This document shows, one piece after another, positions 1 to 10,090 of a stretch of 64,000 nt of DNA. How positions within the stretch are numbered: the first letter of the stretch is position 1; each line of letters starts with the position of its first letter. This stretch comes from Cyanoderma ruficeps. Its lineage: Eukaryota > Chordata > Aves > Passeriformes > Timaliidae. The stretch is taken from assembly GCA_008694505.1 (NCBI GenBank), contig VZDJ01007747.1:39941202-40005201 (forward strand), read 5' to 3'. Below the pieces are notes generated by a model that saw nothing but the letters and a program-made list of their open reading frames with translations, made no database searches and had not been told where the DNA came from. The position numbers and the translations under genes were made by a program.

Positions 1-3000
1 CAAGGCAATGCTGTGATTACTGGTGTGGACTTCATTAGAAAAGTCCAATACTCCACTTGTGCTGTCAGCAGTAAGTAAACTGCTCACCTTGGTAAACAGT
101 AACTGATCATGTTACACAGGGAGCAAGAGTGCAAACATTTCTGTCAAGTGAACAATTTGTGCCAGTCTAGTTCTGGCAAGCACCTGACTGTCTATAGTAA
201 CATTAATAACTAGACTTTCTAGGAAAGGTAACAACATATTCCATCCTCAAATAAAAAGTCTTTGTGCTGCCAAAAAATTGCAGCTTCAGAGGCAGGTCTT
301 TTTATTGGAGATAGCATTTAGATACCAAGAACATCCAGGGAAGAAACAGCACCTCAGAGTTCAGCAGAGAACAAAATTGCCTGATCCCTTCCCAAGTTGC
401 ACAACACTGCTGCCTACTTCCCTGTTTTATTTAAAGACAGTAGCAGTCACCTGATTCTCCAAATTTAAATTTGAAGGAGTGGGGAAAGCACCACTTGAAC
501 AATGCTCTTCCCATCTAAACCTGTTCTCTCCCATTCTGCTAGACTTAAGAACACCCTTTGCCTAAAGCTAGTCATCTCAGGAGCTTCCCCAATCAAGATC
601 TTTGCTGTTGCAGCATAATTGTGTTATAGATTACAACAGACTCTGCCTGGGGGAGATGCAGTCTAAGAAGTAGCAATGGACTAGATTGAGATAGTATCTA
701 ACTTTCCCCACATGAATTCAAGGTGCTTCTGCAGCTACAGATTCACTTACAGACTTTTGGGTTCTTCTTTCTCAAGAGTTTCACAGGTACTTGGCCTGTT
801 ATCCTGCTCCACTGGAAGAGGTTCCCTTCTTGGTGAGGTGCTCTCCTGTTCCTCTGGCAGGTGAACTTTCTGAGGGCTGGGTTCAGAACACTTGGGTGAG
901 GTGGAAATTTTAGAGCCTCCTCCAAATGGATTGAAGTTTGGATCATCAAGTTTGTCCCAGTCAAACTTGTAAGATGCTTTAGGAAGAGGGATTTCATCTT
1001 CCACATTACTTTTATTTTGCACTTCAGTATTCTCTGGTTTTGTTTTGGTAATAGGAATTTTTTTGGAAGGTGGCTTAATTCCAGGTCTTTTACCTAGTTT
1101 CTTAGGAGGTGGTTTTCTAGCAGTGGTATTATCAAAGTCAAATTCCAGTTTTACTGGTCCAGCCTTGGTGATATCAGGCTTTTCTGCAGGTTTCCCTTTG
1201 GAGACACCCAGCTCTTCATCAGGCTTTGACTCTTGTGCAGAGGCTTTTTTTGCAACTGAAACACTCTGAAGCTTTGATTCCCCAGTTTTAGAAGAGTTAC
1301 TTACATCAGAACTGCTGGGCCCTAAGTTGCCAGGTGACTGTAGAGGAGGTGTAGTTGCCTCTGCTAATACCACTGAATCAGTTTGGCTTGCATCTGTGGA
1401 AGCAGATTTCACACCCTGCTCAGAGTCACCAACTGCTTGCTTAGGGGACAGTTTGGATTTGTCAGACTCCAGCTCGCTCAGTGCAGATTCTTTTTCAGAG
1501 ATGGGAGCCTTGTCTTCACTTAAACACTCTGTACTTGCTGTGGTTGAAGCAAAAGGAACTGCATTGTCCCGCAGAGGAGAATCATTGCTTCTTTCAGTAG
1601 TTTTCTCAGGGCTGCTGGATACTTTTACAGGAGACTTTTGCAGATTTCCAGGAGAATGAGGCAACTGTACTGAACTCTGAAATGGATTGATGTCATTTAG
1701 GTTGTCAAAATCAAGATTGTAGGAACCTCGACTCTTCACTGGCATCTCATCATCTGGGTAAGGAGCCACGCTGACCTTCTCTGGCATTTGTGTATTGTTT
1801 GTTTCAACTTCAGTCTTTTGTTGACATGTGCTGCATTTAAAAAGAAAAAAGATGACATAGTTACTTTGCTGGCATAATTTGAAATTATCTTTAGAAAGAT
1901 TTGCAAAGTAGCTTTGCATGGTCAGAGTAATCTGTTTTTTTTTTTTTTTTTGCAATAAGACAGCTGACAGCAAAATATAACAGCAAGAATTGTCACCTAA
2001 ACAGTCGAGGCTTATGAGCTCTTGTACACATGAGACACAGGGAGATCAACCCTTGAAGTTAGTCAGGGTTCTTCAGCTACCTGCTCTACACAGCCTTGCT
2101 ACCTTATGCCAGTCATCCCTGGAGACTGCTCTACTCACCACAGCACTTGGACACGGCCCTTTCACTGGGCAGTAAAACACACACTGCTCGGGAGGAGCCA
2201 CTGAGCGTCAGCAGCTCAAACACAAGCACTACTTGTGGTACCATCTTCATGCAGATTCATCTGAGTCATGACAGACTCAAGTCTGGGATAAAACCAAGTC
2301 ATGATTCAGGTTCTCCCACACCAGTCATTAGTTTGTCTGGACATTCTGGCAAGTATTTTCCCCCCTGTAGGTATGCACCAGCATTTGATTTTTGAGGGCC
2401 TACATACAAAAACAGAACCTGGACTTCAGGCACTCTAAATCCTGTACAACAGCAGATCTGAAGAGCTGAGTGATACATAAGAAAACACTTCTCCAGTAAG
2501 ACAAAGGTAAGACTTGCTAACAAAAGACACAGGTTAAAGAGTTTGTGTACTCACTATTGCTAAGCATTCTACAAGTTATTTATTGTTCTCTACTTTATTT
2601 CCCCAAACTCTACACAACTTCTGAAACCTTACCCTCAGACTACAGAGAGTTAAGCCATTACTTCCTGAAAAAGGATTTCCTCCCATTGTTTTGTCCCTCC
2701 ACAAAGTTATTATTTCTATGTGCCATCCTTATCTGCTGCAGAACAGAACATGATTAAAAGCCACTCACTAAAAACTCCACTTTGATAAACTCGAAAGCAG
2801 GGGCGGGAGGTTGGAGCTGAAGAAGTTCTTCTCACCCGGTTTGAGCGCCTGTTCCCGGCAATAGCTCAGCCCCAGGCTTCGACTACTCCGGTCCCTCCCA
2901 CTCTCCTTCAGCGTTTAACCGAATAAGTGCCAGTCTGGAGCGAGACACCTGCTCGGAGCCTCAGTCACTTGTGACGAGTCAAAAGTGACCCCGTTCAGCA

Positions 3001-4620
3001 ACACGGAGCCCCTTCACGTATTTCCTACAAACAAATCCTCACATTTTTAAACTAGAGAGGATGTGTTCAACACAAGCAGTGCGTTGATACACTCATGCCC
3101 TAACTGAAACAATTCAGTGCTGATCCTTTAAACTCACTTGAACTTTGTGAGTACTAAATCTTTGTTTATTTGTGCAAGCAATGAGTTTGGGGCATAAATA
3201 CAATTACATTAATTGTGGTGGTTAGCTCAGAAATCTCTTTCTGAACTAGACTGCACATGGAAACAAACAGTTGAAGCAAATTTATATACTTAAAGAACAT
3301 TTAAGTATTGCCACCTTTTTCCTTCCCCCCCCAACAACAACAAAAACAGGGATCAAATGAAAGTATTGGATAGTTAAAAACAAACAAAAGGATGTATGTG
3401 CTTGCAAAAGGCAAAACTAAGAACTGAGACTTCTTGCTGGTGGGAATTACAGATGTCAGATGTCTGTGCTAGTTTAAACGGGCTAAAAGTCAGTAACAAA
3501 AATTTGCATTTAATATTGTCACCCCCAAATTGAAACATTACAAAATTTTATGCTCTCACCAAACAGCTACTATGAGCCACTTTGAGACTCAGGCTGCTAG
3601 ACTATGAAGGCACAAACATGTTTACACTTGTGATTGATGTTATAGTCACTTTGTGTTGCTAGATTAAAGAAAATCTTAATACTCCCTGACTCAAGGTGTC
3701 AATTCAAACTAACCCTTCAGAAGATTTCTCTTCAGATTTTACCCCTCAAGACACAACAGTACTTAACATACAAGATAAGATATTTTAAGACTTAGCTTCA
3801 GAATAGTTGTATTCTCACACAAAAACCTGACATCAAGTGGAGAATACAAAACTGTTTCTTACAGTATCTCTTCTCAAGCTATTTATCCATACCATAAGTT
3901 ACCTTAATGAAATCAATTACAGAGGACTTAGAAATAAAATTCAATAATTAATATTACAATCAAGATAAAATTTTTTTTAAAGTAAACAGTTATCTTTGAA
4001 AAAGTTCATGCATCGGTCAGTATTCATTTTCATCCTTTTGCACAGTTTACATCTTGTTATAGAATAGAAAATTATATTTTAACTATACTGGTTTAAAATA
4101 GGGAAAGTTAACTTGAGCATGTCCCACATGGGTAACACAGCAAGCGGATTCACTACTCACTCAGCATCAGAGGCTGCAAATAGAAGATCATCCACCACAT
4201 CTTCATGGTAGTCGTCAAGTGAAAAGGCAGTCTGAAGTTTGTCTGCCATAGCAGGACTCAGGATTTTTCGAGTGTGAGGATCTCTTTGAGGAGTTTGAAA
4301 GGTTACCTTTAAGAAAGGGGAGGGGAAGAAAAAGGACAAACATGAGCACAGTATTTTTCAAGCACCAAATAGCATATGCATTCAGTAGCAGAGATGATAG
4401 AAGGAAAAAGAATAAAAATACTACCAAACCAGAAGTTTACCTTCATCGCTTTTCCCACACTTTTTGGTGGCAAGTTTTCTTTCTGGGACAGGCGAAGGAT
4501 AGAAGGTCTCCCTGTCGGTTCCGGCGGCGCAAAGAAAAAGCCACAGCCTTCCGCTGTTAAATCATCCTTAATGCTTCCTCCATTTTCTCCATTTTCTGCA
4601 TTTAAAATCTGCAGACTCAT
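1..4620 (-). CDS. TACC3: TACC3, N-terminal coding exons (partial, runs off left edge)
   Basis: Transforming acidic coiled-coil protein 3, a spindle and centrosome protein that works with ch-TOG and clathrin on kinetochore fibres. Coding exons on the minus strand are 4441-4620, 4161-4306, 751-1830 and 1-61 (open at the edge), 489 codons so far, with all phases compatible. The start at 4618-4620 (MSLQILN) matches the start I recall for human TACC3, as do the following QKENLPPK and VTFQTP stretches. Residues 47-49 form a KEN box, the APC/C-Cdh1 degron type known for TACC3. Two SDP-type acidic motifs sit near residues 142-159 and 393-414 ([16 protein letters not shown]), and a basic proline-rich patch near 347-366. 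Donors are GTAAAC, GTGAGT and GTAAGT. The last 61 bases are the least certain exon: acceptor and phase fit, but the homology is weak. The TACC coiled-coil domain is outside the window. Neighbouring TMEM129 supports TACC3 over TACC1 or TACC2. Confidence 0.93.
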
Positions 4621-6741
4621 TCTAGAACATCAACACACACAGCACCGCAGCATGAATGAGAGGGTGTGGTCAGCCAGATGCACTTTGAGATAATGGAAGA
4701 AGTGGGGAGCCTGGCACTGACTAGCCAAGACTAACAGCTTCAAAGGGAAAGTTGGAAGCATGGAAAGCCCTCACAGGGAAAGGCCTATCTCAGAAGACTC
4801 TGAAGTATCTAAAAGCAACAGTGCACAGCCCCTCTGCTTTTGGTAGGGGCTTGAGAAGCTAATTGTTGATATTATGCCTTCCACAGCTCACATTCTAGCC
4901 TTGCTAATTAAGCTGCCTGTTCTTTAAAGGGAGCTCTGTCACCTGCAAGGTTTCCTCATTCCCAACCCCTTCAGCCAGTGACATACAGCCCTGTCCCTTG
5001 TAACAGGGCATCCAGCTAAGCAACACAACTGCTTCTGCAAGGGGCAGATGAGACAGACGACAATCATCTCTCTGCTTACTCACACGGTCTCATTACTACA
5101 CTGTACACCACCAAACAGCAGAGACAAATTTGGTTAGTTAGGGTGTGTTTGGGATCAGAGTCCTGGATCAAATTAGGCTCTTCCTGCACTGTCTAAGCAC
5201 TTGCTGCTCTGGTAAAGGACATAGTACTTAGGAATCCTTTACAGCATAGACCTTATTGGTATGTAAATCTGAGAAAAATCATCATTAGAAAAATAGTTCT
5301 GAAATATTGTTCTTACACTGGGCACGCACAAGCTTTAGTAGATTGCTAAATACTGATCTAATTGTACTAGATTTGAAGGACTTGAAACTAAAGCCTGGGC
5401 TGCAACTAAGATTAAGGATGAAAAAAATTAGAAATAGAAAAAAAGCACATTTAAAATACACCATGCTGTATGTACTTGAATTCTGCCTGCTTTTTATTCC
5501 CATTGGAGCCTCTGCTGTTCTTAAAGGTTTAACGCTAACACTCAGTGATGCACGGCTGGTTTCGAAAAAGAGATAGACAGGAGGTAAAGCAAGGAGATCT
5601 AAACATAACCACTGTCCATGAAGGATGACATCTGAGAAGTGCAGTTGTTCATCTGAAAAACTGCCATCAAAGCAATTTATTTCATCAGAGCTGATGTACT
5701 ATCTGTTATCACCTGTGCAAGATAACCAGCATCAAGTGGAAGAGACCTTGGCTTTCTGCAATGTGTAACCATTCTAAGTGATCTCAAATCTTGATTTGAC
5801 CAAACATGTAATCCTTAGCCTGTTTTTCCATCATATATTCAGGATTAATCTAGAAAATCAGCTGAGGAAGACTATACATGATTGTTTTCAATGTCATAAA
5901 GAGGTAACAAGAACACTTGGTCTGAAAATTTTAAGTCATGTTTTCAATCTCCTTGCCCCTATGTATTTAAATTTCTGTACATAAGACTCCAAACATTTCT
6001 CCACTCCTACATTAATCCTTATGGGAAAATTTGCTTCCCACTCCCCACAGAACTCATCTGCTTTGTCTGCAAGCCTGACAGCAGCACTTTTAATCAGCAA
6101 TGGAATGCAAACAATAGCTGCAGAAGCAATGGCATGCAAAGCACGCCAGTATTAGCTATTTCTTCATTCTTTCTTTATTCATCATATTCATGCTTCAGTT
6201 CAGGTTGTTTTTTGTATTAAGTATTTTTAGATTAACCACTTGTAGAACTTGAAGTGAATTTCATTGCTTTCCTTTATTCCAAACTAAAATTAAGACAACA
6301 GATGAAGTGAATCTTTACAAACTGTATTTTTTTACTGTTATTACTTTAGAAACAAGCCTAGGACATGGTAAAGTTGTCAACACCATGTAAAACAAGCTCC
6401 ATAACCAGGGGAGGTTTGTTTGGAGACTTTCAGCTTTGTCACTGAGCTACTTGTGTATCATTGCTAAACCGAATAATTGACACCATATACATATGTGACT
6501 TTAGATATTACATCTAAAAATCAAATTTCTTTCTAGGATTATAATACTGAAAGTAATTAATCATTTTATTTTAAAAATTTGCAGTCAAGATTTGATCTAG
6601 ATTGTATTCCATGAGTTTATTAGCTAGTAACTGTGATAAAGTGAAAGGGCAGCCTTATTCATATCTTTGTTTAAAGGGCTCAGCATCCAAGGTACGCAAG
6701 TATGAAAGGCAGCAGGTTTTCCCACTGTAGCAAAACAAAGC

Positions 6742-6880
6742 TCAAGGCCAGGCTGGATGGGGCTTGGAGCAACCTGGTCTATTGGAAGGTGTCCATGTTC
6801 CTGGGAGGTCCCCTCCCTGTGAGGGAGGCTGGAACTGGATGATACTCAAGGTCCCTTTCAAACCAAACTTTTCCATGGAT
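6742..6880 (+). mobile_element. CR1 LINE 3' fragment
   Basis: The segment matches the conserved 3' end of avian CR1 retrotransposons: AGGCTGGATGGGGCTT, then AACCTGGTCT, then GGAACTGGATGAT and a version of the GGTCCCTTCCAACCCAAAC tail. It is 5'-truncated, as CR1 copies usually are, and sits in TACC3 intron 1 in antisense orientation to that gene. Confidence 0.85.
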
Positions 6881-7794
6881 CTATCAAAGTTCACAAAAAT
6901 GAAAATGCTCCTTGTTTTAGAAGAATATTTATGTGGGCACATGCAGGAACCTGCCATTCTACAGTTAAGAATCAACGTAAATTCAATGGCATGACATCAG
7001 GTAATTAATCCTCAGTTATCTGTCATTTGTAAAGTGTTTCAGGTAACCTGTTTCACAAATACTGGGACACAGTATCCAAAACACCAACGTGGCCTCAAAT
7101 ACCTGAAAAGCCACTGAACGTGCAGGGCAGAGATGGAATTTTTCTACTTAATTATCCCTCCGAACTCCTCCAGCAGCAGAGATGCAGAGCACTCACTCAT
7201 GGCAAAGCAAATTAGTACGTGCTGTGAATATTTCCATACAAACTAACACATAGCTGACTGATATATACTTATTTATTTTAGTGCAAATATCTCACTTCAG
7301 AACTAATAAACACTCTCCTGAGAAGCAACTCTCTCATAATCACCTTCTCCTGACTGCAGGGGAGGAGCAGCAAGGCCGGGGAAGGCTTTTCAGAAAGGAG
7401 CTCCATCCCTGCCTATCATGGCACCGAGACGTGTTTTAAATAAAAAAAATTTAAAAAAACAAACAAACAACAAAAAAACCCATAAAAAACCACAAACACC
7501 ACCAAAAAAAAAAGAAACCAAAACCCAAACCCACCCCTGCCTCAGCCCCTCTCTATTCACCCCGGGGCATGCCCATATCACCCTCAAAACACACAGAGAT
7601 GCTCCCAAGAGCCTCACCTCACCACCGACTTCAGTGGGGTGGAAGACCTGAGCTCCTGCCATTTACCCCCAAGTTCTTACCTTCTCTTCATCCTTAAGCT
7701 GACAGAAATAACCCTCAAATGTCTTAATATGAAACCCACAGAAGTGCACTTGACACCCCTAGACAAGGAGGTACTCCCGGTCCCACAGCACCCA

Positions 7795-8305
7795 AAGCAC
7801 GGATTTCACTAAGGGGTCGCTAAAATCCCCAAGCACCACACCACCCTAAACTTACTGAAGGGCCCTCAAGCCGTCCCACTCGGCCGCCCCATCAAACACA
7901 AAATATTTCAAGCTCAGAGGGGTCACCTAGCCTCCCACCAAACTCACAGAGCAGCCCCAGAGCTCCCCTACCCAGCACTACAGGGTCACAGAAAGGCCCC
8001 TAAACCCGGTCTCAAACCCAAGCTCTCAAAGGGGCCCCTCAGCTCACTCCCATAGCACCCCAAGCTCCCAGAGCGGTCCCCGAGCCCTCCAATCTCACAA
8101 AGAAGTCCCGACGCAGCCCCTCCCAGTCCCACAGTGCCTCAAGCCTACAAAGCCCGAACTCCCCTGAGCCCATCCCCCCCTAACAGCCTCTCCACCTCGC
8201 TCACAGAAGGGTCACGAGCACCCTGCAGCACTCAGTCTCACAAAGGGATACCTAAACGCTTCGTCCCAGCCCCACCTTACAGCGGGACCCCTAAGCCCCC
8301 CGTAC
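7795..8305. repeat. Degenerate short-period tandem repeat beside the TACC3 promoter
   Basis: A loose motif of the form CTCACAaAGGGgCCCCTAAgCC recurs roughly every 30-60 bases, for example near 7803, 7912, 7943, 7986, 8024, 8067, 8093, 8205, 8235 and 8277. Copies are strongly diverged and spacing varies. It looks like an old minisatellite or GC-skewed low-complexity sequence at the edge of a CpG island. I saw the periodicity by eye, and no alignment was computed. Confidence 0.4.
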
Positions 8306-8400
8306 CTGCCGGCAGTTCCCGGGACGAGCCCTGAGGGCGCCCAGCTGAAGGGGCGCGCACTACACCCACCACCGGCCACAACCCCTCCGCCGCCGCCACA
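8306..8400 (-). other. TACC3: Probable noncoding first exon of TACC3
   Basis: The TACC3 start codon is preceded by an AG acceptor at 4622-4623 (minus strand), leaving a single base before ATG, so a 5' UTR exon must lie upstream. The nearest CpG-rich promoter-like sequence is at 8.3-8.6 kb. A CAG|GTACGG donor there ends an exon at 8306. The 5' end is not defined and was placed just below the CHR element. The implied intron is about 3.7 kb. No coding potential was needed to make this call, and RNA evidence could move both ends. Confidence 0.42.
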
Positions 8401-8403
8401 CGA

Positions 8404-8467
8404 TTTCAAACTCAACGGAAACCCCGGCCCGCCAATGAGGGAGCGGCGTTTGGGCGCGCCCGCCAAT
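8404..8467 (-). promoter_or_regulatory. TACC3: TACC3 cell-cycle promoter: two CCAAT boxes plus CHR
   Basis: Read on the minus strand, ATTGG boxes (inverted CCAAT, NF-Y sites) lie at 8463-8467 and 8432-8436, 31 bases apart. A perfect CHR element TTTGAA follows at 8405-8410. Spaced NF-Y boxes followed by a CHR near the start site are the hallmark of G2/M genes controlled by MuvB complexes (DREAM, B-MYB, FOXM1). TACC3 is a mitotic gene, so the arrangement fits. Both ATTGG boxes continue into CGGG, an E2F-like extension. The call rests on motif reading only. Confidence 0.6.
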
Positions 8468-8655
8468 CAGAAGAGCGCCCTGTGGGAAGGGGGAGGGGAC
8501 AGCGTCAGGCGTGACCGTTGCGCCCCCCCTCCCTCCCCAACCTTGGAGTGCGCCCCCGCGCGGGGCGGAGCGGGCAGTGCGGGCGCGGCTCCTCCCGGCA
8601 CGAACTGCCCGGGTTGGACAGATGTCCCCGTGTCCCCAAGGACAGCCCCGTCAGC

Positions 8656-8803
8656 GATGGCTGCCCCATCCCTGGCAGCGTTCAACGCCAGGCTGGATGG
8701 GGCTCTGAGTGATCTGGGCTAGTGGAAGATGTCCCTGCCCATAAAGGAGGGCTGGAATAAGATGAGCTTTAAGGTTCCTTCCAACCCAAAAGTTTCTATG
8801 ATT
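8656..8803 (+). mobile_element. CR1 LINE 3' fragment
   Basis: It begins with GATGGCTGCCCCATCCCTGG, continues through GCCAGGCTGGATGGGGCTCT and the GTGGAAGATGTCCCTGCCC block, and ends with CCTTCCAACCCAAA and TTTCTATGATT. This is a good match to the CR1 3' end in plus orientation. It lies just upstream of the TACC3 promoter and downstream of nothing coding. Confidence 0.88.
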
Positions 8804-9600
8804 GTACAGTCTCAGCTATTCTGCTTCAACGTGTTTTTTGCATGAAATCACAGAAAGAAAACTTGTTGCCTCACAACCCGTTTTTTATTACTGAATTTCA
8901 CAGTCCATTGAGCACATTAAAACAGTCCTTAATGTTGAGTCACCAGACAGCAACAATGAAGTTATTGTAAAAACAATAAACTTGCTAACAAGGATGTCTT
9001 TTAGAATGAAGTAAGATGCACAGAATCCAGGCATGATTTTACTGATGTAACCATCCTCAAGAGTCACTAAACCATCACGAATCCCCGATCTCCATCACAG
9101 CAGTAACATATCAGCCATCTGCCAGCGTTAGGATGTCATACGCCGCAGGTAGATTTATTATTGACTTGGTTTCCCATCAGTAAGTGGCATATAGGATCAC
9201 ATGCTGCTTTCTCTGCCGTGCTTTTCCGGTTATACAATCTCTCCTTTCATTAAAAGAGATAAATATGAAAATTTGTGGTTTTGACAGGGTGCACGCAGGG
9301 GGTTTCCTATATTTCGTAAGAAACAGCAAATCTAGGGGCTATTAGCTATTTGTAGTTCAATAGTAACAAGATATTCCAGTCAGGCCTCTCCCTTTGCTGT
9401 GTTTGGGGGTGTATGAAGATACCTTGAAACATTCCTCCCTTTAAGGCATTTCAAGATCCTACATCCCTATCTTATTAGGAAATATTAGAAAACATTACAT
9501 AAAACACACAAGGAGAAACAAAGATAAGCTTAAATGAAATAGGCCATTTCCCTGCTTCAGAAGGACGCTGCCCTCATCCAACAAAGGTCTTTTACGTTCA
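8804..9600. other. Intergenic, TACC3 to TMEM129
   Basis: No gene, RNA or recognisable repeat was seen. AT content falls sharply at about 9.6 kb, where the GC-rich TMEM129 promoter region begins. Confidence 0.5.
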
Positions 9601-10090
9601 TAAAGAACTGGCACCGGTTCCTTCTGGCCAGGCCTGTGGAGCACGACCTCGAGCGTGGACAACGCCGGGGGCCACGGGCAGGGGCTGCGCGTCCCGGCGG
9701 GCGGAGTCCGGCTCCGGCTGCAACCGGGACGTGGCTGGGGCTCGCAGCCGGGCAGGCGCGGATGGGCGGAGGAGATGGATGGAGGGGCGGGGACCAGCAC
9801 TGCGAGGGGAGGCGGGTCCCGCCCCGGCGGCCCCGCCAGCCCGGCAGCGCCCGCGCCGCGCATCCGGGGGTGCGGCGGGAACTACCGCTGGAGCGGGGGG
9901 AGCTGCTGCTGGAGCATCCGGGAGTGCGGCGGGAACTACCGCTGGAGCGGGGGGAACTGCCGCTGGAGCATCCGGGGCTGCGGGGGGAGCTACCGCGGGA
10001 GCGGCGGGAAGCACCGCTCCCCGCCGGAGCATCCAGCGCTGCGGCGGGAACTACCGCTCCCGGGGACCCCGGCGCCCCAAGGGGCGCAGC
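9600..10090 (+). promoter_or_regulatory. TMEM129: TMEM129 CpG-island promoter and 5' UTR
   Basis: The sequence changes abruptly to very GC- and CpG-rich DNA that continues into TMEM129 exon 1. It contains GC boxes (GGGGCGGGG near 9784) and a 54-base minisatellite described separately. No TATA box is obvious. The transcription start cannot be fixed from sequence alone. Confidence 0.55.
9860..10061 (+). repeat. 54-bp GC-rich minisatellite ahead of the TMEM129 start codon
   Basis: Units begin with GCATCC at 9860, 9914, 9968 and 10029. The first two are exactly 54 bases and nearly identical, the third is 61 bases and more diverged, and the fourth is partial. The core reads GGCGGGAACTACCGCTGGAG. 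Because 54 is a multiple of three, the array stays open in the reading frame of TMEM129 from an ATG at 9731, encoding Gly/Ala/Thr-rich repeats. Confidence 0.85.

Larger units (their letters stand above)
4623..8305 (-). other. TACC3 intron 1
   Basis: This long stretch holds no coding exon that I can support. It contains a CR1 3' fragment (6742-6880), an A-rich low-complexity tract (about 7438-7540) and a degenerate short-period repeat (about 7795-8305), listed separately. The rest is ordinary AT-rich intronic sequence. Confidence 0.45.

Noticed and set aside
1045..1659. Plus-strand open frames opposite the large TACC3 exon
   Set aside because: They are antisense shadows of the 1080-base TACC3 coding exon, which has homology and correct splice sites.
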